IMG/VR virus record: IMGVR_UViG_3300020472_000187
Location: 1-22,482 of that record
Origin: a virus
Length of the DNA stretch: 22,482 nt
Strand: one strand, 5' to 3'
This document shows, one piece after another, positions 15,548-22,482 of this stretch; positions within the stretch are counted from its first letter, which is position 1; each line of letters opens with the position of its first letter. Below the pieces are notes generated by a model. It did no database searches and was not told the origin of the DNA. It worked only from the letters and a program-made list of their open reading frames with translations. The position numbers were made by a program, and so were the translations under genes.

Positions 15548-17482
15548 CTAAAAGGCAGGGACTCCAGGTGACGGGCTAAACGCCCCCTGACTCCCTGCCG
15601 GCATTGTAAGCGGCTCTCCTGTAGCCGGGTTAACTGCAGCTCCCGCTGCAATAGATTCTTCTGGGGCCATCTCCATGCCGCCACCCTGAGGCGCTGCAGC
15701 CATTGGTCCTGACGCCTGCGAAGCAGCCTGACCAAACAACTGTGCAAAGCTGTCTCGTAACTCAGGGCTGTCTTGCTCCCAAAGCGAAAGTGCCTTGTTG
15801 TAAAAAACAGCAACCGCTTCTGGGGGAACTTGAGCAACCGTCAAAGCTTGCGCTGCTGATGCAAGAGCGTTCATAAAGCCGATGTAAGCCTGCCGCTCAG
15901 CCTCTGGCCCTACTGGCTTCATGCTGCCTGCGTGGACGCCAACATCGAACTCGCCACGGATGTCATTTCTGTTGTAGGTCAGCGGCTCATCTTCGCCTGT
16001 AATTCTGACCCAACGGTTAGCGTCGTAAAATTGCTGCATTACCTGGAGAGTCTTTCGCGCAATCGTTTGAACAAACTTTTCAAAGATGCGGAGCTTAGAC
16101 TCAGAACGCCCTGCGTGCATTGCAGCCCGGTAAGATATTTCCGTTGCAGACTTAGCTGAGCTGCGGCCTCCGCGCATTGCTTCGTCGCCAGCCCCAACCT
16201 CGTTAAGCACCCCGCGAAGAATGTTGTACGTTCCCAAAAACTCTTGAGGAAACGCGGGCATTACTAGGTTGCGAACATCGGCAGATACGTTCTTACTTTT
16301 TGCAGCAACCATTTGAGGCATCTTCGATGCAAGAGCTGCCTTGGCTTGTTTGTCAAAGATGCCGTCCTTGTAGACCGTCTTGAGCGCCATGCTTGCTTCA
16401 AGGCCCTCTACTGCTCCGTCGAGAAGTCGCTGAAGCTTTTCTGCGACTGGAAGCATCTTGTGAACAAGCGAAATGCCATAGAACTGGTCGTTAACCTTTT
16501 CAAACCTGAGGTCAACAAACGGGTAGCCCTCCATGTCTAGGGGCGATAACGCATGCTTTAGAATTGTCGGGCCGGTGTGGTCTTTGTTTGGCTGCTGGCA
16601 GGTCCAGAGGACGCGCATCTCTTTGACGCGACGACGCTTTCTTTTTCCGTCAACGCGAACGATTCTGCTTGCCCAAGAGTGGTACCAAATTTCGTACACC
16701 TCAACGTGCTCGGCTTCTTCTTTGCGCCAAACGTTTCCGATTGAGTCTTCGTTGAGCTCGTCTAGGGACTTAACTTTGTCCGCAGTCAGATGTTTTGTTT
16801 TAGCAAAACGTGGGTCGTTCTTAATTTCATCAATGTGAATTAAGTGCCTAATAGCAACCCAGGGCATCTTGTGGATTTCGTCATACCCAGGAGGAAACAC
16901 AAAGTTAAACGGAGAAACCCGCACAAGCGTAGCGTGCGCTGCTGGCCTGTCTGCTGGAATCCCTAGGGCCTCGAGTCGGTCCCTAATGGTCTTCATGTCT
17001 TCGTCGGCGTCTGCGTACTCATCCTCATCGAGGTCTCTGTCGTAGTCTTCAACAGGGACAAAGACGCCGGCTGGTTGATAGGTAATGCGACCTACGCCTG
17101 CAGAAAGAATAAGCGCGTCATCGAGCACCTTTCGGCACTCGTTGTTAAAGCCACCCTCTTCCCACTCGTAAGCAAGCGCAGACTGGGCAAGCTTTGCCTT
17201 CATTTTGCTGTCGTCCATTTCGCTAGACTTTCGCGGCCTAGCGTAAAGAGACGGGTCGTTGTGGAAGATGTGTGGGCGTAGCGCATCTATCGATGAAGAG
17301 ATCAGCGCAAGGCCGCGCTCCCCAGAGTTCTTTTCAATGCCCATTCTGTAGGCGTCGGTTAGCTTGCGCCAATCGTCAAAGTGGGCTTTTCGTATAATTG
17401 ATTCTGCAGTGATGACCTTGTCTAAGATCTTCCCTGCATCCTCTGGTTTGATTGAAACGTTCGTTGGGTCAAACTTCGCCAT
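15548..17482 (-). CDS. Portal protein (644 aa)
   Basis: I place the start at the ATG at 17482, which shares one base with the terminase stop (TAATG) and has AGGTGG 5 nt upstream. An in-frame GTG at 17491 is less likely. The gene follows the large terminase directly and precedes scaffold and coat genes. The N-terminal half has portal-like helices (WRKLTDAYRMGIEKNSGERGLALISSSIDALRPHIF). The central part has the long helix and loop section seen in podovirus portals (KVNDQFYGISLVHKMLPVAEKLQRLLDGAVEGLEASMALK). The C-terminus is Ala/Gln/Gly/Met-rich and low complexity. Length lies between T7 gp8 (536) and P22 gp1 (725). It forms the dodecameric DNA channel at one capsid vertex. Function is confident from context and sequence type. 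Confidence 0.87.
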   Translation of the reverse strand: MAKFDPTNVSIKPEDAGKILDKVITAESIIRKAHFDDWRKLTDAYRMGIEKNSGERGLALISSSIDALRPHIFHNDPSLYARPRKSSEMDDSKMKAKLAQSALAYEWEEGGFNNECRKVLDDALILSAGVGRITYQPAGVFVPVEDYDRDLDEDEYADADEDMKTIRDRLEALGIPADRPAAHATLVRVSPFNFVFPPGYDEIHKMPWVAIRHLIHIDEIKNDPRFAKTKHLTADKVKSLDELNEDSIGNVWRKEEAEHVEVYEIWYHSWASRIVRVDGKRKRRRVKEMRVLWTCQQPNKDHTGPTILKHALSPLDMEGYPFVDLRFEKVNDQFYGISLVHKMLPVAEKLQRLLDGAVEGLEASMALKTVYKDGIFDKQAKAALASKMPQMVAAKSKNVSADVRNLVMPAFPQEFLGTYNILRGVLNEVGAGDEAMRGGRSSAKSATEISYRAAMHAGRSESKLRIFEKFVQTIARKTLQVMQQFYDANRWVRITGEDEPLTYNRNDIRGEFDVGVHAGSMKPVGPEAERQAYIGFMNALASAAQALTVAQVPPEAVAVFYNKALSLWEQDSPELRDSFAQLFGQAASQASGPMAAAPQGGGMEMAPEESIAAGAAVNPATGEPLTMPAGSQGAFSPSPGVPAF

Positions 17483-19455
17483 TAGAGCCACCTTGCGCCT
17501 ATCAAAGATCTTTTGTTTCTATTGAGATCTTCTTCTTCATCAAACCAAGCCATACCGTTGGAAGTGGGGAGTTCTTTTTTTCTTGGATCTGCCCTACTCA
17601 CCGAACCGTATTCAATATCGCACACTGCCTGCGCTTGAAGCCAAGACATAACTAAATCGTCATGCTCTCCGGGCGGCGCACCTACTTTTACCCGTTTGTG
17701 CATCTCATCCCCAGCAACAAGTGCAACTGAGCTCGTTGTTTTTCTTGTTAGCTCCATGAACATACGCATTTCACGCATAAGTCGCTCGCTTCGGATAACT
17801 GGCATCTTTGAGTTGATGATGTCAATTCCTACGTGAACCATCACAGGCTTAGTGGCAACACTTGTAGTCCAACCATAACGAGCATCAAAGTTTACAGCTT
17901 CAATATTTTCTCGCTGGTACAGGTTCCAGTACTCGGTTTGCATGATGCCAAGCGAGACTGCGTGGCCGACTCCGTTGATCTCCCACGACAAGAGAGCTTC
18001 GTTGTAGTGAATGCAAAGAAGGACGGCAATCTCCGAAGTCTGCAGCGCTTCCATCTTTGCCTGCACTTCAGCAACTTGGACTCGCGTATCAGCTCGTATT
18101 ACTTGAATTGCAGTGTAATCGCCTGAGGACCTTCCAGAGGCAGGGTCAACCGCAACGATGTACTTGACGCCCTCCTCCGGGTACTCCCAGATCCAGAGAG
18201 CCTCAGAAGCGCTTTGACCTTTTCCCGACAACTCAGGCTCCATATACCCAGCAAGGTTTACTCTTTTTTCTGGAGAAGCTTTGTCTGAGCTATCGACAAT
18301 CCAGCCGACAAATAGTGGCCTTGTGGTTCCTGCCTTTTCAACAGCAGCTAGTGCAGGCTCTTCAAAGACCCGACTAGCAGAGAAGGCAAACGCCTCTTCT
18401 GGCTTTCCTGGGTACTCTTGTTTGAATAAGTTCCAGTCACCCTGGCACTTGTCCATCCAAGTCTTGTGCGCCCAGTAGGCTTGCTCTGGAGATAAGTCGT
18501 ATTCTTGAATCATCCCCATCAATGACTCATCAAATCGCTCAAGTATGTCTGAGCTTGATACGCCCTCCGGAAGCTCTCTCTTGTAGTTTGGCATTGAATG
18601 CCACGGGTAAAAGATAGCCTCCCAGTCGCTTTCAATCTTGTTGCCTCGAGAGTCCTCCCCCTTCCAGGCTTTCCAGAACTCTCGGTGAAAGTAGCCACCC
18701 GTTCCGTTTGCAGTCGACTCAAGAACAACAAGTGTTTCTGGGTCATCTGAAATTGTCTGCATCAACCCAAGCATGAAGGTCTCTGGGTCGCTCCAGAAGC
18801 CAATCTCAGAACCGTGAAAGTAATGAATCTCAAAGCCGCGCGTAGAGTGGACGGCGTCTGCCACCGAAACCTCAAACCTTGAGTTTAAACCCGCAGTCTC
18901 ATCTAGCGGATGAGTCATCCAAAGTTCGTTGTCGTTATTTCTGCGTAGCTCTGGACGAAGGTCTTCTACCTGAGCCTTTTTATCTAGTGCCTCGAGCAGG
19001 TCGTCGGGGTCTTCATACTTTGTTGGCTTGCCCCCATCGGACCCCTTGCTTGGCAAGTTGTCGTACATCTTCTTAGCCATTAAGAAAACGTTGTTTGTTG
19101 TGATCCGATCTACAGCAGTAACAAAAGCCCTTCGGTCCCTGTTCGTAAGGCACTGATGAAACGCTAAAGCCTGAGTGACAGTGCTAAGCCCCATTCGCCT
19201 AGCCTTAAGAACAATAAAGCGACCAGGCTTACCTGCCTTGCGCGCAGCCATGAGCTTTTCGTAAAAATCCAGTTGAATTGGATTCAACTTTAAGGGGACC
19301 GTCTCGCCCACCTTCCCGTGCATAGAGGTCTCTGGACGGTTTAGTACCCTTAAGTAATTTTCACAGAACCACGGGAAGTCCTTAAACTTTTCGGTAGTAG
19401 TGAGGCGCTCCGCGATTTCTCGGGAGCGCTTTAGACTCATCGCCTTTCTAGGCAC
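17482..19455 (-). CDS. terL: Terminase large subunit (657 aa)
   Basis: This is the DNA-packaging ATPase-nuclease. An adenine-binding Q-motif (LNPIQLDFY) lies at 57-65 and a Walker A variant, KARRMGLST, at 84-92. A Walker B-like HYFHGSEIGFW lies near 211-221 and motif C, LESTANGTGGY, at 245-255. The phrase PEEAFAFSASRVF (352-364) precedes the nuclease domain. The RNase H-like nuclease shows DPASGRSSGDY (D437 first), WEINGVG (E492) and HDD at 598-600, so all expected acidic residues are present. I take the GTG at 19455, which shares one base with the upstream stop. An in-frame ATG at 19440 is an alternative, but its AAGG lies only 2 nt away. It works with the portal and the small subunit encoded just upstream. 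Confidence 0.95.
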   Translation of the reverse strand: MPRKAMSLKRSREIAERLTTTEKFKDFPWFCENYLRVLNRPETSMHGKVGETVPLKLNPIQLDFYEKLMAARKAGKPGRFIVLKARRMGLSTVTQALAFHQCLTNRDRRAFVTAVDRITTNNVFLMAKKMYDNLPSKGSDGGKPTKYEDPDDLLEALDKKAQVEDLRPELRRNNDNELWMTHPLDETAGLNSRFEVSVADAVHSTRGFEIHYFHGSEIGFWSDPETFMLGLMQTISDDPETLVVLESTANGTGGYFHREFWKAWKGEDSRGNKIESDWEAIFYPWHSMPNYKRELPEGVSSSDILERFDESLMGMIQEYDLSPEQAYWAHKTWMDKCQGDWNLFKQEYPGKPEEAFAFSASRVFEEPALAAVEKAGTTRPLFVGWIVDSSDKASPEKRVNLAGYMEPELSGKGQSASEALWIWEYPEEGVKYIVAVDPASGRSSGDYTAIQVIRADTRVQVAEVQAKMEALQTSEIAVLLCIHYNEALLSWEINGVGHAVSLGIMQTEYWNLYQRENIEAVNFDARYGWTTSVATKPVMVHVGIDIINSKMPVIRSERLMREMRMFMELTRKTTSSVALVAGDEMHKRVKVGAPPGEHDDLVMSWLQAQAVCDIEYGSVSRADPRKKELPTSNGMAWFDEEEDLNRNKRSLIGARWL

Positions 19456-20003
19456 TACGTTGAGCTGGTGACTTCAGCCAGCTCCTCCGCAGTAGGCCCC
19501 GTTCGCTTACTGGCTTTCTTTGCGTTGTCTTGCACTGCCTTAATCCGAGCAACAATTAAGTCGACTGCCTCTGGTCGACAGACGCCTTCGTCGTTTCGCT
19601 CCGATTGCTCAGCAACAAGAATCCTAGATAACTGCCCCAGGTCCTTGATCTTTCTTAGGTTTGCTCTAAGACCGACTAAGTCTGGAACGTACGCATCGAC
19701 CACGGTGCCCTTGACCGTGTCTGCCAAGATTCGTTTAAACCGCTTAACGTGGGCCTCGGTTGCATACTGTCGATAAAGACGAAGGCCGCGCATCTTTGCG
19801 CCGCAAAAAACGTCCATTAGCGCTTCTTCTAAAGCGTCTGTTTCCGACATTGCCCCTTCGTAACTGTCCCGGCCAGACTCAACGTATCTCTTAAACCTAG
19901 TTTGAACTTCTCGGTTTGAAAGGCAGTTGTCTAGTTGGTCAAGAGTCAGGGTTCGTTGGTTTCGGTACGTTTTTCCGTTTGTTGTCTGTGACATTTCGCT
20001 CAT
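19455..20003 (-). CDS. Putative terminase small subunit (182 aa)
   Basis: The ATG start has a modest AGGT Shine-Dalgarno, and the stop overlaps the start of the large terminase by one base. The product is charged and mostly helical. Residues 18-60 could form a DNA-binding helix pair (LTLDQLDNCLSNREVQTRFKRYV). Residues 75-135 are helical and Arg/Lys-rich, fitting an oligomerisation core, and the Lys/Thr/Glu tail could contact the large subunit. Position immediately before terL and the size match small terminases, which recognise the packaging site. These proteins diverge strongly, so the call rests on context rather than a seen family motif. Confidence 0.65.
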   Translation of the reverse strand: MSEMSQTTNGKTYRNQRTLTLDQLDNCLSNREVQTRFKRYVESGRDSYEGAMSETDALEEALMDVFCGAKMRGLRLYRQYATEAHVKRFKRILADTVKGTVVDAYVPDLVGLRANLRKIKDLGQLSRILVAEQSERNDEGVCRPEAVDLIVARIKAVQDNAKKASKRTGPTAEELAEVTSST

Positions 20004-20012
20004 GACAAAAAC

Positions 20013-20234
20013 CTAATCAACCGGAGAAACGGGAAGCGAAAGACTTGTTGTCTTGACGACTTTACCTGTCTCACGAAGCTCATCACGTCGTGCGGTAATC
20101 GCATCAAGAAGTGACTTTCGCCCTTTGCCGTCAAGCTCATCGTCGTACAGAGCGTCGAGCTCTTCGTCCGAAAGTCCCGGCAGTTCTTTAATGACAGCTT
20201 TTACTGTCATGCTGTTAATGTTTCCAATGCTCAT
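20013..20234 (-). CDS. Small acidic helical protein (73 aa)
   Basis: The ATG is preceded by AGAAGGAG, a strong Shine-Dalgarno 7 nt away. The first 50 residues read as compact helices (VKAVIKELPGLSDEELDALY, then a turn and KSLLDAITARRDEL), resembling small helix-extended-helix or three-helix proteins. The tail is Val/Ser/Pro-rich. It is the first gene after the 190-bp structured non-coding region and ends 9 nt before the putative small terminase. A packaging accessory or small DNA-binding protein is possible. Function is unknown. Confidence 0.6.
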   Translation of the reverse strand: MSIGNINSMTVKAVIKELPGLSDEELDALYDDELDGKGRKSLLDAITARRDELRETGKVVKTTSLSLPVSPVD

Positions 20235-20272
20235 AATAGTCTCCTTCTGTCTAGCTATTCGTTGCTAAGACA

Positions 20273-20300
20273 ATCGTAAGACTACACTAAGTGATGGCAA
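20273..20300 (-). promoter_or_regulatory. Sigma70-like promoter candidate before the terminase genes
   Basis: On the minus strand TTGCCA (20300-20295) and TACGAT (20278-20273) are separated by 16 nt. They match the -35 consensus at 5 of 6 and the -10 consensus at 4 of 6 positions. They lie in the only long non-coding gap, about 40 nt upstream of the 73-aa gene. This would allow separate transcription of the morphogenesis genes. The match is by eye, and the phage may use another polymerase. Confidence 0.35.
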
Positions 20301-20303
20301 GCT

Positions 20304-20424
20304 GTGTTGGCGACATCTAAGTTGAGTGATACCATCCGAGCGCATGCGCGCGCAGTCCAGGCTTGACTGGGCCGATGGGCCTCGGAGGATACCTCCTTCC
20401 TTCCTCTGGGGCCCTGGTCTGGGC
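20304..20424 (-). other. GC-rich non-coding region with clustered inverted repeats
   Basis: Together with the promoter candidate this is the longest gene-free stretch in the window (20235-20424). I see several short inverted repeats. GGAGG-TAT-CCTCC (about 20384-20396) is nested inside GGGCC/GGCCC arms. GGCC-CATC-GGCC, CAGTC/GACTG arms and the palindrome GCGCATGCGC (about 20339-20348) are also present. It could hold a terminator for upstream genes, a packaging-recognition site near the terminase genes, or a structured leader. None of these is proven by the sequence. Confidence 0.45.
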
Positions 20425-20916
20425 TTACCTTCGTAGGGCCCGCATCCGAGCCTCAAGCTCAGCGCGCTCCATTGCCATAGCAGCATCTCGCTCTTGCATC
20501 ATTCGAAGCCGTTCCTTTTGAGCTTCGACCATTTCAATGGTTCTAGCCGCTTGCTCAAGGCTCATAAATGGGCGAGCTCTTTCAGCAGCCTCAGCCTGTT
20601 GTCCGTAAACGACTCCCATTCCCGGAGCCATTGTCATTGGAATCTTTGCCGGCTGACTTCGAACAACCTCGCGAGCAGGCGCTGGCATTAACGGAGGAAC
20701 CGGCTCAGGCATTCGATCTGCCCTAGTCATGTTCATAGAAGGCTGGGCCATTGGAGGGCCACTTACCATCTCAAGTCCAGTAGGGTCAGCGTATCCTGCA
20801 AACAATTCGCCAACAGGCATGCCATCAAGCATCGGACCTTCTGGAGGAGCAGCCCTAAGCTGTTGTTGAATAGCTAAGCGTCTAGCCATGTCTGGGGTCA
20901 CGATTGCGTCTGCCAT
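20425..20916 (-). CDS. Pro/Met-rich protein with charged helical C-terminus (163 aa)
   Basis: I place the start at the ATG at 20916 with AAGGAG 6 nt upstream; an adjacent in-frame GTG at 20919 is possible. Residues 25-110 are low complexity and rich in Pro, Met, Gly and Ala, probably disordered. Residues 118-163 form a highly charged helix (LEQAARTIEMVEAQKERLRMMQE and onward) with coiled-coil character. It is the last gene before the structured non-coding region. No enzyme or binding motif is seen. Composition resembles assembly or scaffold-assisting proteins, but this is only a suggestion. Confidence 0.6.
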   Translation of the reverse strand: MADAIVTPDMARRLAIQQQLRAAPPEGPMLDGMPVGELFAGYADPTGLEMVSGPPMAQPSMNMTRADRMPEPVPPLMPAPAREVVRSQPAKIPMTMAPGMGVVYGQQAEAAERARPFMSLEQAARTIEMVEAQKERLRMMQERDAAMAMERAELEARMRALRR

Positions 20917-20926
20917 CACAAACTCC

Positions 20927-21367
20927 TTAAGCGCTTTTCTCTAGCACTCTAGTAAGAGAAGAGACCGAAGCCCGAAACGCATGCCGTTGCTTTGTCTCAG
21001 GGTCATAGTACCGATATTCGGCGTAGGGTTCAGCCTTCTTAATACTAAGGCATTTCTTAAATCTAGCCTGAATACTAGGCTCTAAATCTTTGTACCCGTC
21101 GATGTCTTCGACAGAAGAGAATCCTGTTGGAATCCAACCAGGGACCGACATAGCACCGTCGTGCGCCTCTAGACCTAGCTTGGCTTTGTTAAGAATTTTT
21201 TCGCACTCAACGTGGGTACTGAAGAACCCGTAAAACCTACGGCCCTGGTTATCCTCTACTGAGCCGTTCCTAGCCCAGTACTTCGTACCCTTAAGGATTG
21301 TGGTGCCACAGGCAGAGCAAACTCTTTGTTTGCGAGTTCGCTGCAGACGTCGGGAGTGAATAGCCAA
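20927..21367 (-). CDS. CxxC/HxxC zinc-binding protein (146 aa), TTG start
   Basis: The start appears to be TTG at 21367, preceded by AAAAGGA with 7-nt spacing. The next in-frame Met is at residue 73, beyond the metal site, so the TTG start is needed to keep it. Residues 1-15 are very basic (RRLQRTRKQR). Cys17/Cys20 and His52/Cys55 could bind one zinc, with a WARNGSVEDNQGRRFYGFF segment between the pairs. The C-terminal half is mixed, with many Tyr and Lys. The start lies 20 nt after the tRNA 3' end. A nucleic-acid-binding role (HNH-like or zinc-ribbon) is possible, but no catalytic HNH triad is visible. Function is unknown. Confidence 0.65.
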   Translation of the reverse strand: MAIHSRRLQRTRKQRVCSACGTTILKGTKYWARNGSVEDNQGRRFYGFFSTHVECEKILNKAKLGLEAHDGAMSVPGWIPTGFSSVEDIDGYKDLEPSIQARFKKCLSIKKAEPYAEYRYYDPETKQRHAFRASVSSLTRVLEKSA

Positions 21368-21387
21368 ACTAATATCCTTTTAACAGT

Positions 21388-21463
21388 TGGCTGCGGCGGC
21401 TGGGATCGAACCAACGACCAAGGGAGTAACAGTCCCCCGCTCTACCTGCTGAGCTACACCGCA
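21388..21463 (-). tRNA. tRNA-Asn (anticodon GUU), CCA encoded
   Basis: All arms fold. The acceptor TGCGGTG pairs with CGCCGCA with one G-U, the D stem is GCTC/GAGC, and the anticodon stem GGGGA/TCCCT holds loop CTGTTAC with anticodon GTT. The T stem GTTGG/CCAGC carries loop TTCGATC. Discriminator G73, as in bacterial tRNA-Asn, is followed by an encoded CCA, for 76 nt in all. It reads Asn codons AAC and AAU. The 5' end is one base after the stop codon of the basic-protein gene, and the 3' end is 20 nt before the next start. It therefore lies inside the gene string and must be cut out of the long transcript. Confidence 0.95.
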
Positions 21464-21464
21464 A

Positions 21465-21809
21465 TTACTTCTTCTTCGCCCTAGTCTTTCGCTTTACGAC
21501 TCGACGCTTAGTTGTTGTCTTTTTGGCCGTAGTCTTTTTTGCTACCGACTTCTTTTTAGTCGCAGTTTTAATGCGAGACGACTTAACTGCAGCAGCGGCC
21601 TTAGGCGTGTTCTTTACGAACTGTTTTCCCTTAGCTGTCCCCGCTCGTTTTTTGCGGGTAGTAGCTGCGTACTCGCTAGAAGAAAGTTTTTTAATTGCCT
21701 TCTTCGGCATGTAGCGCTCGCCAGTCTCAGAGCTCTTCTTTCCAGACTTCGTTTTCCACTTTTCCTTAGTCCAGTTTTTGAGACTTCGCTGCGACTTCTT
21801 GAGCGCCAT
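21465..21809 (-). CDS. Lysine-rich histone H1-like basic protein (114 aa)
   Basis: The ATG shares one base with the upstream stop (TAATG). The first 60 residues are a folded-looking unit (KKSQRSLKNWTKEKW, GERYMPKKAIKKLSSSEYAAT, KRAGTAKGKQFV), a type I recall from marine phages and algal viruses. The last 45 residues are an almost pure Lys/Thr/Ala/Arg tail, like histone H1 tails. This suggests binding to DNA or RNA, perhaps as a packaged or nucleoid-associated protein. The similarity is from memory and cannot be confirmed here; the tail charge is seen directly. The stop lies two bases before the tRNA. Confidence 0.75.
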   Translation of the reverse strand: MALKKSQRSLKNWTKEKWKTKSGKKSSETGERYMPKKAIKKLSSSEYAATTRKKRAGTAKGKQFVKNTPKAAAAVKSSRIKTATKKKSVAKKTTAKKTTTKRRVVKRKTRAKKK

Positions 21810-21994
21810 TATTTCTTTTTCCAGCTTTTCCGAGCGGTAGCCTGGGCAGTCTTTCCTAGGTCACCGTAGTGGTACAAGCGCTTGCTCGAGGACGTATGGT
21901 TGGCTCCGCTGTGGAGCTGGCCATTCTTCATCTTGTGCATCTTGCCTTTGTGCTCTTTGCCGCTCTTTAGGTAATGCTTAACTCCCATTGCCAT
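21809..21994 (-). CDS. Small basic protein (61 aa)
   Basis: I place the start at the ATG at 21994, with GGAGGG 8 nt upstream and one base shared with the preceding stop (TAATG). A longer frame without a ribosome site is unlikely. The product is rich in Lys, His, Ser and Gly (GVKHYLKSGKEHKGKMHKM, LHSGANHTSSSKRLYHYGDL) and ends SWKKK. I recall similar short proteins from marine phages, where their role is unknown. Charge and neighbours suggest nucleic-acid binding. Confidence 0.68.
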   Translation of the reverse strand: MAMGVKHYLKSGKEHKGKMHKMKNGQLHSGANHTSSSKRLYHYGDLGKTAQATARKSWKKK

Positions 21995-22206
21995 TATTTG
22001 TACCCTCCACCTTTCTTCTTGTATTGAGTTGCGAGTAGCTGCGCTTTCCGAGCAGACCACTGGCCGGACTTACCGCCCTTGGAACCAGCTTTAATCTGCT
22101 CAAACAACCGCTTTCGCATTGTTGGTTTTGTGTAGTTACCGGCTGCGTTGACAGTGCTCTTCTTCTTCGCAGCAGGCTTCCTAGTCGTCTTCTTCTTTAC
22201 CGGCAT
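21994..22206 (-). CDS. Small basic protein (70 aa)
   Basis: The ATG at 22206 is preceded by AGGAGG. An in-frame GTG five codons upstream includes that ribosome site and is unlikely. Residues 1-25 are a Lys/Thr/Ala tail, and residues 26-70 (NYTKPTMRKRLFEQIKAG, GQWSARKAQLLATQYKKKGGGY) look like a small folded basic domain of a type that I recall from marine phages and large algal viruses. Function is unknown; DNA binding is inferred from charge. It is coupled to the next gene by a one-base overlap. Confidence 0.7.
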   Translation of the reverse strand: MPVKKKTTRKPAAKKKSTVNAAGNYTKPTMRKRLFEQIKAGSKGGKSGQWSARKAQLLATQYKKKGGGYK

Positions 22207-22214
22207 GGGTCCTC

Positions 22215-22481
22215 CTACCACTTAACCTTGTCTGCCCAGTATGCAGCGGACATCTTCCCCTTGGCGATGTTCTTCGCGTGACGGGACTTAAAGCTCTTCC
22301 GCTTCGCCTTCATCCGAGCCCCCTCGCCAGCCTTGGCCTTCCCGGCAGTCTTTGCTCCCTGCTCGCCAAAGCGAATCGTCTTAACCTTGTTCCCCTCCTT
22401 AGCGACCACGACGTGACTCTTCGTCTTGTGGTTTGGAGTCCGCTTTGGCTTGTTGACGCCTTTAACGCCAGCAGCTTTCAC
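22215..22481 (-). CDS. Small basic protein, 5' end probably outside the window
   Basis: At least 88 residues are visible. The frame is open to the right edge. The GTG at 22481 could be a start, but no upstream sequence is available to judge, so the protein may be longer. It contains KPKRTPNHKTKSHVVVAKEG, KTIRFGEQGAKTAG and a C-terminal KSRHAKNIAKGKMSAAYWAD, very basic throughout. I recall proteins of this kind in marine phages. It precedes three other small basic proteins in the same operon. Role unknown. Confidence 0.7.
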   Translation of the reverse strand: MKAAGVKGVNKPKRTPNHKTKSHVVVAKEGNKVKTIRFGEQGAKTAGKAKAGEGARMKAKRKSFKSRHAKNIAKGKMSAAYWADKVKW

Positions 22482-22482
22482 A

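Noticed and set aside
17482-17491. GTG at 17491 as the portal start
   Set aside because: The ATG at 17482 has an AGGTGG at proper spacing and a one-base overlap with the terminase stop, a pattern repeated elsewhere in the operon.
21388-21463. tRNA gene as a phage attachment site
   Set aside because: The tRNA is complete, inside an operon, and no integrase gene or second partial copy is in the window.

Overview
The window is a 22.5-kb piece of a tailed double-stranded DNA phage with a short-tailed (podovirus) morphogenesis module. Every supported protein-coding gene, and one tRNA, lies on the minus strand, so transcription runs from the right end (22482) to the left end (1). Genes are packed tightly, many with 1-4 nt stop/start overlaps, and the only sizeable non-coding stretch is about 190 bp (20235-20424). 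I saw no host genes, integrase, polymerase or lysis genes. The short lysine-rich proteins at the right end resemble a set I associate with marine phages and algal viruses, so an aquatic phage or metagenomic contig is likely. The host cannot be named from this window.

Layout in transcription order. (1) 22482-21465: four very small, strongly basic proteins of unknown function. (2) 21463-21388: a complete tRNA-Asn(GUU) with encoded CCA, one base after the preceding stop codon. (3) 21367-20425: a CxxC/HxxC zinc-binding protein with a TTG start, and a Pro/Met-rich protein with a charged helical tail. (4) 20424-20235: a structured non-coding region with GC-rich inverted repeats and a promoter-like sequence. 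(5) 20234-17482: a 73-aa helical protein, a putative small terminase, and an unmistakable large terminase. (6) 17482-12868: portal, an FmdB-like zinc-ribbon protein, scaffold and major capsid protein. (7) 12853-11573: a probable capsid cement/decoration protein and a beta-rich protein of unknown role, each followed or preceded by a strong RNA hairpin. (8) 11499-7744: head-tail adaptor and an 805-aa tail nozzle-like protein. (9) 7744-5347: a 67-aa protein and three small proteins with a shared N-terminal motif, likely fibre or tail-decoration subunits. (10) 5324-1: four candidate internal virion (DNA ejection) proteins, the last two carrying in-frame tandem repeats; the last runs off the window.

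Functionally this is one assembly programme. Terminase packages DNA through the portal into a scaffolded HK97-fold shell, which is then decorated. The portal is closed by adaptor and nozzle proteins and completed with fibres and ejection proteins. The order corresponds to the T7 and P22 modules, but the proteins differ from both, and no maturation protease is visible. The points most worth follow-up are the tandem repeats in neighbouring ejection-type proteins, the trio with a shared motif, a module apparently shared by adaptor and nozzle, the hairpins around the decoration genes, the intra-operon tRNA, and the basic-protein cluster.
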